Shown: positions 60,541 to 64,000 of the stretch, piece after piece | How positions within the stretch are numbered: the stretch's first letter is position 1 | How the letters are laid out: every line of letters starts with the position of its first letter | Assembly: GCF_002744755.1 (NCBI RefSeq) | Contig: NZ_KZ319292.1 | Coordinates: 180,514-244,513 of the forward strand | DNA length: 64,000 nucleotides | From: Leeuwenhoekiella nanhaiensis | GTDB taxonomy: Bacteria; Bacteroidota; Bacteroidia; Flavobacteriales; Flavobacteriaceae | Direction: 5' to 3' | The notes under the pieces: model-generated | What the model saw: only the letters and a program-made list of their open reading frames with translations | Database searches by the model: none | Told to the model about the DNA's origin: nothing | Made by a program: the position numbers and the translations under genes

Positions 60541-61269
60541 CTAGGTTTTAGGATCTCTACGGAATAATTCGATTACATTAAAAAGCAGAATACAGAAAAT
60601 CACCCAGATAAAACCGGCGATAAACCCACCCGCGATATCTGAAGGAAAATGGACACCCAGATAAATACGGCTGATGCCGATACTCAGAATAAACAGTACC
60701 AGCGCAGTAATGCAGAGCGCTTTTAAAAACCTATTCATCCTAAAACGAGTAACCAGATAGATGAGGAAGCCGTAAAACGCCATGGCGCTCATCGCGTGGC
60801 CGCTGGGATAACTCAGTGTTTCTACCGTAACCAGATGTTCGATACTGGGGCGTGCGCGGTCTATAAAGCGTTTTAAAATCACGTTTGAGATCGAAGCCAG
60901 GGCAAGTACCAGAACGATTTGTAAGACGTACTTCCATTGCTTAAATACAAAATAGGATAAAATCGTGGCAATGACTAAAATGGCTAAGTAACCGTATACA
61001 TCTCCAACATCTGTTACAAAAATGAAGTATTTGGTAAGTGCCGGGTTTCGGTACGAGAGAACAAATTCAGTAACGCGCGAATCCCATGCATTGAGCATAT
61101 CAGACTCCAGCGTATCGGTAAGTTCAATAAACAGGTTGATGCCCAAAACAACAATGACCAAAGCTACCAGAATGGTGATGAGGTAGGGCAGCCCGGGGTT
61201 GTACTGATGAAATTTATCGCGCAGCAGCCGGCCTAATTTGTAAATAAACTGAAGTAACGAATTTCTCAT
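60541..61269 (-). CDS. PAP2-family phosphatase, membrane
   Basis: A 242-residue membrane protein with about six helices. The three PAP2 motifs are complete: KRFIDRARPS, YPSGHAMSAMAFYG, SRIYLGVHFPSDIAGG. The family removes phosphate from lipids such as undecaprenyl pyrophosphate or phosphatidic acid; which one cannot be told. It is convergent with tamL and separate from the Kir gene (107 bp). Confidence 0.92.
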   Translation of the reverse strand: MRNSLLQFIYKLGRLLRDKFHQYNPGLPYLITILVALVIVVLGINLFIELTDTLESDMLNAWDSRVTEFVLSYRNPALTKYFIFVTDVGDVYGYLAILVIATILSYFVFKQWKYVLQIVLVLALASISNVILKRFIDRARPSIEHLVTVETLSYPSGHAMSAMAFYGFLIYLVTRFRMNRFLKALCITALVLFILSIGISRIYLGVHFPSDIAGGFIAGFIWVIFCILLFNVIELFRRDPKT

Positions 61270-61376
61270 AGATGCAATTTAGCCTGCCGGAAGTGTTAAG
61301 CGGTTGAAAATACCAATTTTAGGCAGCTATACTTTTAATTTTATCTTAAGGTTTTAAGCAGAAAGGTACAATGGCC

Positions 61377-62336
61377 TTAAGAATCGGTGTTGAGTTCGGC
61401 GGTTTCGCTCGTGCTCAATCCGCTCAGGTCGACGGAAATTCTTCCGTTTTTGTGAGACATTAAATACACGAATTTCTCTCCCCATTTAATTTCATCAAAC
61501 TTATATGAAGAGCGCGAATAGACTGATTGCGAGAAGCTTTCGTCAAAAGCCTTAATCACTACAATAATCTCAATATCACCCATCGCCAGTTCTTCCCGCT
61601 TAAATTTTAAGAAAGGGCTGTCGCCTGAAATGGGATGGACAATCGTCCAGACAGCGGGCAAAAACACTACATTAGAGCGTTCCAATTCGAGCTCATAAAA
61701 ATCGCGCAGGCTTGAATTCTCACGTAGGATAGATAGCGAAACTTTGGCTTCAATCTCAAGCAATTGATTGCCATGCGGATTTGCAACCCGAAACATAAAG
61801 CCGTTTATGTTTTTGTAAGGTGCAACTACGGCATGCTCGCTGTATTTCAGTTTTGAAGCCGGTTTTGAAAATTTTCCGTAAACGAGACCGGTAGCCAGTG
61901 CAAAACCCAGTAGCCCCAGCATAGACTCGGTAGCGGCGACAATATTGGCCAGAATACCTAATGGCGCCACCTGCCCGTAACCCAGGGTTGTAATGGTTTG
62001 TGCGCTGAAAAAGAAAGCTTCGGTAAAACGTTCAAAGGGCGTGATGCCATTTATTCCGGTTAAATTTTCGGTACCTATAGCGACATAGATTGAGGCAAAG
62101 AGGAGGTTGGTACAAAAATAAGTGAGACCCACAAGCAGCAAAAAACGGGTCCAGGACATGGTCACCAGGCTGTGAAAGAAATTCAGTCTTTCCAGAAAAG
62201 GCACATTGTCTTTGTGGATATTGAACGAACCGTCTTTTTTAAGCACGCGATAATGGCCGGAAGTGGCTTTTTCGCCCAGACCAAAGTCATTGTATTCCTG
62301 TTTTGTATAGGTTTCCGGGGGTTGCATTGCAGACAT
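61377..62336 (-). CDS. Inward-rectifier-type potassium channel (Kir family)
   Basis: Two-TM channel of 319 residues. Slide-helix/TM1 sequence TRFLLLVGLTYFCTNLLFASIY, pore FFSAQTITTLGYGQVAPLG with the filter TLGYGQ, TM2 NIVAATESMLGLLGFALATGLVYGKFSKP, and a C-terminal cytoplasmic immunoglobulin-like domain (HAVVAPYKNINGFMFRVANPHGNQLLEIEAKVSL). This is the KirBac type. It starts with ATG at 62336; another ATG in frame lies 9 bp downstream. It is not adjacent to the other K+ channel. Confidence 0.93.
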   Translation of the reverse strand: MSAMQPPETYTKQEYNDFGLGEKATSGHYRVLKKDGSFNIHKDNVPFLERLNFFHSLVTMSWTRFLLLVGLTYFCTNLLFASIYVAIGTENLTGINGITPFERFTEAFFFSAQTITTLGYGQVAPLGILANIVAATESMLGLLGFALATGLVYGKFSKPASKLKYSEHAVVAPYKNINGFMFRVANPHGNQLLEIEAKVSLSILRENSSLRDFYELELERSNVVFLPAVWTIVHPISGDSPFLKFKREELAMGDIEIIVVIKAFDESFSQSVYSRSSYKFDEIKWGEKFVYLMSHKNGRISVDLSGLSTSETAELNTDS

Positions 62337-62419
62337 ACCTTGGCTTTTAATCGCACTAAAATAGGGCTAAAATTTTAGTTGCAGGTTTTACAAGCGTTTC
62401 AGATACGAAAATAGGCGGC

Positions 62420-63706
62420 TTAGGCTTCTTCAGCCCGTGTTTTCTTATAAATAAATTCGATCACAAAGCAGGAAAGAATGATACCAACAGAAACCAGGAC
62501 TCCGGTTTTATTGCTCCCAAATTGCTGAATGAGGAGGGTAAAAAAGGCCAAAACACACAGAATTCCGGCTACGGCGTGTATCCATTTTTTGGAATTTAAT
62601 TCGTTGTGCTTTTGGTAACCGATGTAATTGACGATCGCGAAAATAAGCAGGAAGCCGGCGCTTCCGGCAGTTGAAATACTCTGAAGATTAAAAATGTTTA
62701 CCAGGGTTATTGAAAGTATCGCGGTGATCAGATAACCTATGGGTTTGCCCCAAAATTTATGGGTGAAGTATTTAGGCAACTCGTCATCTTTGGCGATGTC
62801 ATAATTCACCCGACCACTGCCCATCACGGTAGCGTTTATAGCTGAAAATGTGGAAATCATTGCCGTAATGGTAATAATGGTAAAACCGATCTGACCTAAG
62901 GTAGGCTCGGCCGCTTTCGCAAGCACGTAATCCTGAGCGCTGGCAATTTTATCAAAAGGTAAGGCACCAACGGTCACGATAGCAATTAGGATATACAGCA
63001 CGATCACAAAGCCTACTGCACCAAAATAGGCTTTTTCAGTATTCTTTTCACGGTCCTTTAAATCGGAAATGGAATTGGCAATCAATTCAAAACCTTCATA
63101 GGCGACAAAAATGACCATACCGCCACTGAGTAAAATCAACGGACTTTCCCAATTTGCGGGAGCTAATTGGCTTAAGTTTTCAGGATTGGTGGTGAGGCCG
63201 TAGAAGCCAACTCCTATAAAAGCTATGAGAATGAGGAGTTTGATGACCACAGCGACAGACTCTATGCCGCTTACCAGTTTCATGCTTAAATAATTGATAA
63301 GCAATGCAATGACCAGAATCCCGGTTTGATAAATATGCGTATCCAGGCTTTTGGTTCCTGTTAGCGAAATCAATTCTGCGGCGTAAGAGCCAAATGCCGA
63401 GGCATAAAGTGCCAGCATAACGATATAGCTTACCCAAAGCAAATTATTGATACCTCCCGAAAACAGACTTTCGCCAAACTGACTGTTTACAAACTCAACC
63501 GTACCACCATCTTTGGGGTATTTTTTAGAAAGTTTTGCATAGGAATAGGCAGTGAGGAAGGCAATCAGCCCGGCAAAGGCAAAGGCAACCGGGGTACCTC
63601 CTTTAGCCAGGGAAACCGCAAGGCCCAGAACTGCGAAAATTCCACCGCCAACCATACCTCCAATTCCAATAGAGATGGCGTCTTTTAATCCTATTTTTTT
63701 ACTCAT
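62420..63706 (-). CDS. APC-superfamily amino acid permease
   Basis: A 428-residue transporter with about 12 helices. The APC N-terminal signature GLKDAISIGIGGMVGGGIFAVLGLAVSLAKGG and AGLIAFLTAYSYAKLSKKYPKDGGTVEFV are clear, as is VAYEGFELIANSISDLKDREKN. The substrate is not known. It is upstream of the Kir gene on the same strand (83 bp). A 23-nt palindrome lies 140 bp upstream. Confidence 0.9.
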   Translation of the reverse strand: MSKKIGLKDAISIGIGGMVGGGIFAVLGLAVSLAKGGTPVAFAFAGLIAFLTAYSYAKLSKKYPKDGGTVEFVNSQFGESLFSGGINNLLWVSYIVMLALYASAFGSYAAELISLTGTKSLDTHIYQTGILVIALLINYLSMKLVSGIESVAVVIKLLILIAFIGVGFYGLTTNPENLSQLAPANWESPLILLSGGMVIFVAYEGFELIANSISDLKDREKNTEKAYFGAVGFVIVLYILIAIVTVGALPFDKIASAQDYVLAKAAEPTLGQIGFTIITITAMISTFSAINATVMGSGRVNYDIAKDDELPKYFTHKFWGKPIGYLITAILSITLVNIFNLQSISTAGSAGFLLIFAIVNYIGYQKHNELNSKKWIHAVAGILCVLAFFTLLIQQFGSNKTGVLVSVGIILSCFVIEFIYKKTRAEEA

Positions 63707-64000
63707 TGGGTTTGATTTTTCAGCGGGGTAGATTTTCAGTTACGTGAAGAACAGAAAAATCGTTTTTTTGTCTCTGTACTCTTGCTTACATAAAATTCGG
63801 AAAATTGAGTGGAAGCCTTTAATGTCGCGGTGTAAAGATTCGTTAATTTAAGACAGGCTGTCTTAAATGTTTTCAAAAATTTAAGTGCGGCTTTGGCAAG
63901 GTCATAACACCACAAAAATGATTTATCTAGGAGCTCTGGGAGATTTAAATACGCGAGATTTTATAAAAGTTGACACTATCCTATTAACTGTGTAAGTTAA
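63707..64000. other. 294-bp region at the window end without a gene
   Basis: No coding frame of useful length is seen. It holds the 23-nt palindrome at 63846-63868. It probably contains the promoter of the permease and that of a gene beyond the window. Confidence 0.6.
63846..63868. promoter_or_regulatory. 23-nt palindrome, operator candidate
   Basis: ATTTAAGACAG (63846-63856), central G, CTGTCTTAAAT (63858-63868): 11-bp perfect arms with one base between. The short centre argues for a protein binding site rather than an RNA hairpin. Confidence 0.6.

Noticed and set aside
63918..63995. 25-residue open frame at the window end
   Set aside because: Too short, no motif, and no promoter or terminator evidence.
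1..64000. TAnnTTTG matches inside coding regions
   Set aside because: An 8-base pattern with six fixed bases occurs by chance many times in 64 kb; only sites a short way before a start, or with a matching -33 element, were kept.
1..64000. tRNA, rRNA, CRISPR, insertion sequence or full prophage
   Set aside because: No cloverleaf, direct-repeat array, transposase or phage structural gene was seen; the phage-like features are limited to the pair at 28620-30352.

Overview
The window is a stretch of chromosome from a member of the Bacteroidota, most likely a marine-type Flavobacteriaceae. The evidence is gene content: a GldI-like gliding lipoprotein, a type IX secretion (T9SS) C-terminal sorting domain, a lipidated TamA (TamL) behind TamB, a TonB-dependent receptor with a carboxypeptidase-like plug extension, a YbbR/CoaE pair, and a Flavo-type 6S RNA between zapA and rny. 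TAnnTTTG -7 boxes upstream of many starts, and the general absence of strong Shine-Dalgarno sequences, fit this. The genus cannot be fixed from the sequence alone. Coding density is high, with no rRNA, tRNA, insertion sequence, CRISPR array or clear prophage. Most of the window is core genome; novelty lies in small genes, fusions and noncoding structure.

Layout. 1-6.7 kb: recN (5' end missing), fabI, a family 2 glycosyltransferase, ybbR-coaE (overlapping), then a histidine kinase/OmpR-type regulator pair. 6.7-12.7 kb, minus strand: miaA overlapping a voltage-gated-type K+ channel, a DnaQ/GIY-YIG fusion, a YggS-type PLP protein, 3-hydroxyacyl-CoA dehydrogenase, an ABM-fold monooxygenase and a DUF62 SAM hydrolase homologue. 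12.8-16.2 kb: phoH, purC, an alanine/Na+ symporter. 16.2-20.4 kb: CCC-motif and DUF2752 membrane proteins, a T9SS cargo protein, an Smr-domain protein, a probably surface-exposed lipoprotein. 20.5-25.8 kb: cysteine desulfurase, then an M23 peptidase plus TonB receptor operon. 26.1-28.6 kb: coiled-coil protein, zapA, 6S RNA, rny. 28.6-30.4 kb: an unusual two-gene unit, a signal-less peptidoglycan-binding/YkuD-like protein and a one-TM partner. 30.4-40.3 kb: yebC, pterin dehydratase, pepD, DUF4168, a cyclophilin-FKBP fusion, gldI, a DHH phosphoesterase, PhoD-like phosphatase, ndk, dciA, a lipoprotein, recF. 40.4-47.5 kb: TPR protein, ribH, a small membrane protein, mutL, two tandem rhomboids, an EEP-family protein, WbqC. 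47.7-53.1 kb: TPR hybrid histidine kinase, solitary ExbD, a carboxypeptidase-like-domain protein, two unknowns. 53.2-63.7 kb: tamB-tamL, PAP2 phosphatase, Kir-type K+ channel, APC permease.

Functional themes are envelope building and surface export (TamB/TamL, GldI, PPIase fusion, M23 peptidase, TonB receptor, T9SS cargo), genome maintenance (RecN, RecF, MutL, DciA, DnaQ/GIY-YIG), RNA metabolism (RNase Y, PhoH, 6S RNA, the DHH enzyme, MiaA) and ion homeostasis (two different K+ channel families). Convergent genes are often separated by compact bidirectional terminators.

The items most worth following are the complete 6S RNA fold, the 28.6-30.4 kb peptidoglycan-targeting pair with a 12-bp inverted repeat at its end, the degenerate endonuclease motifs of MutL, a 23-nt palindrome beyond the permease, and a terminator that faces antisense in front of tamB. 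None of these amounts to a proven new system.
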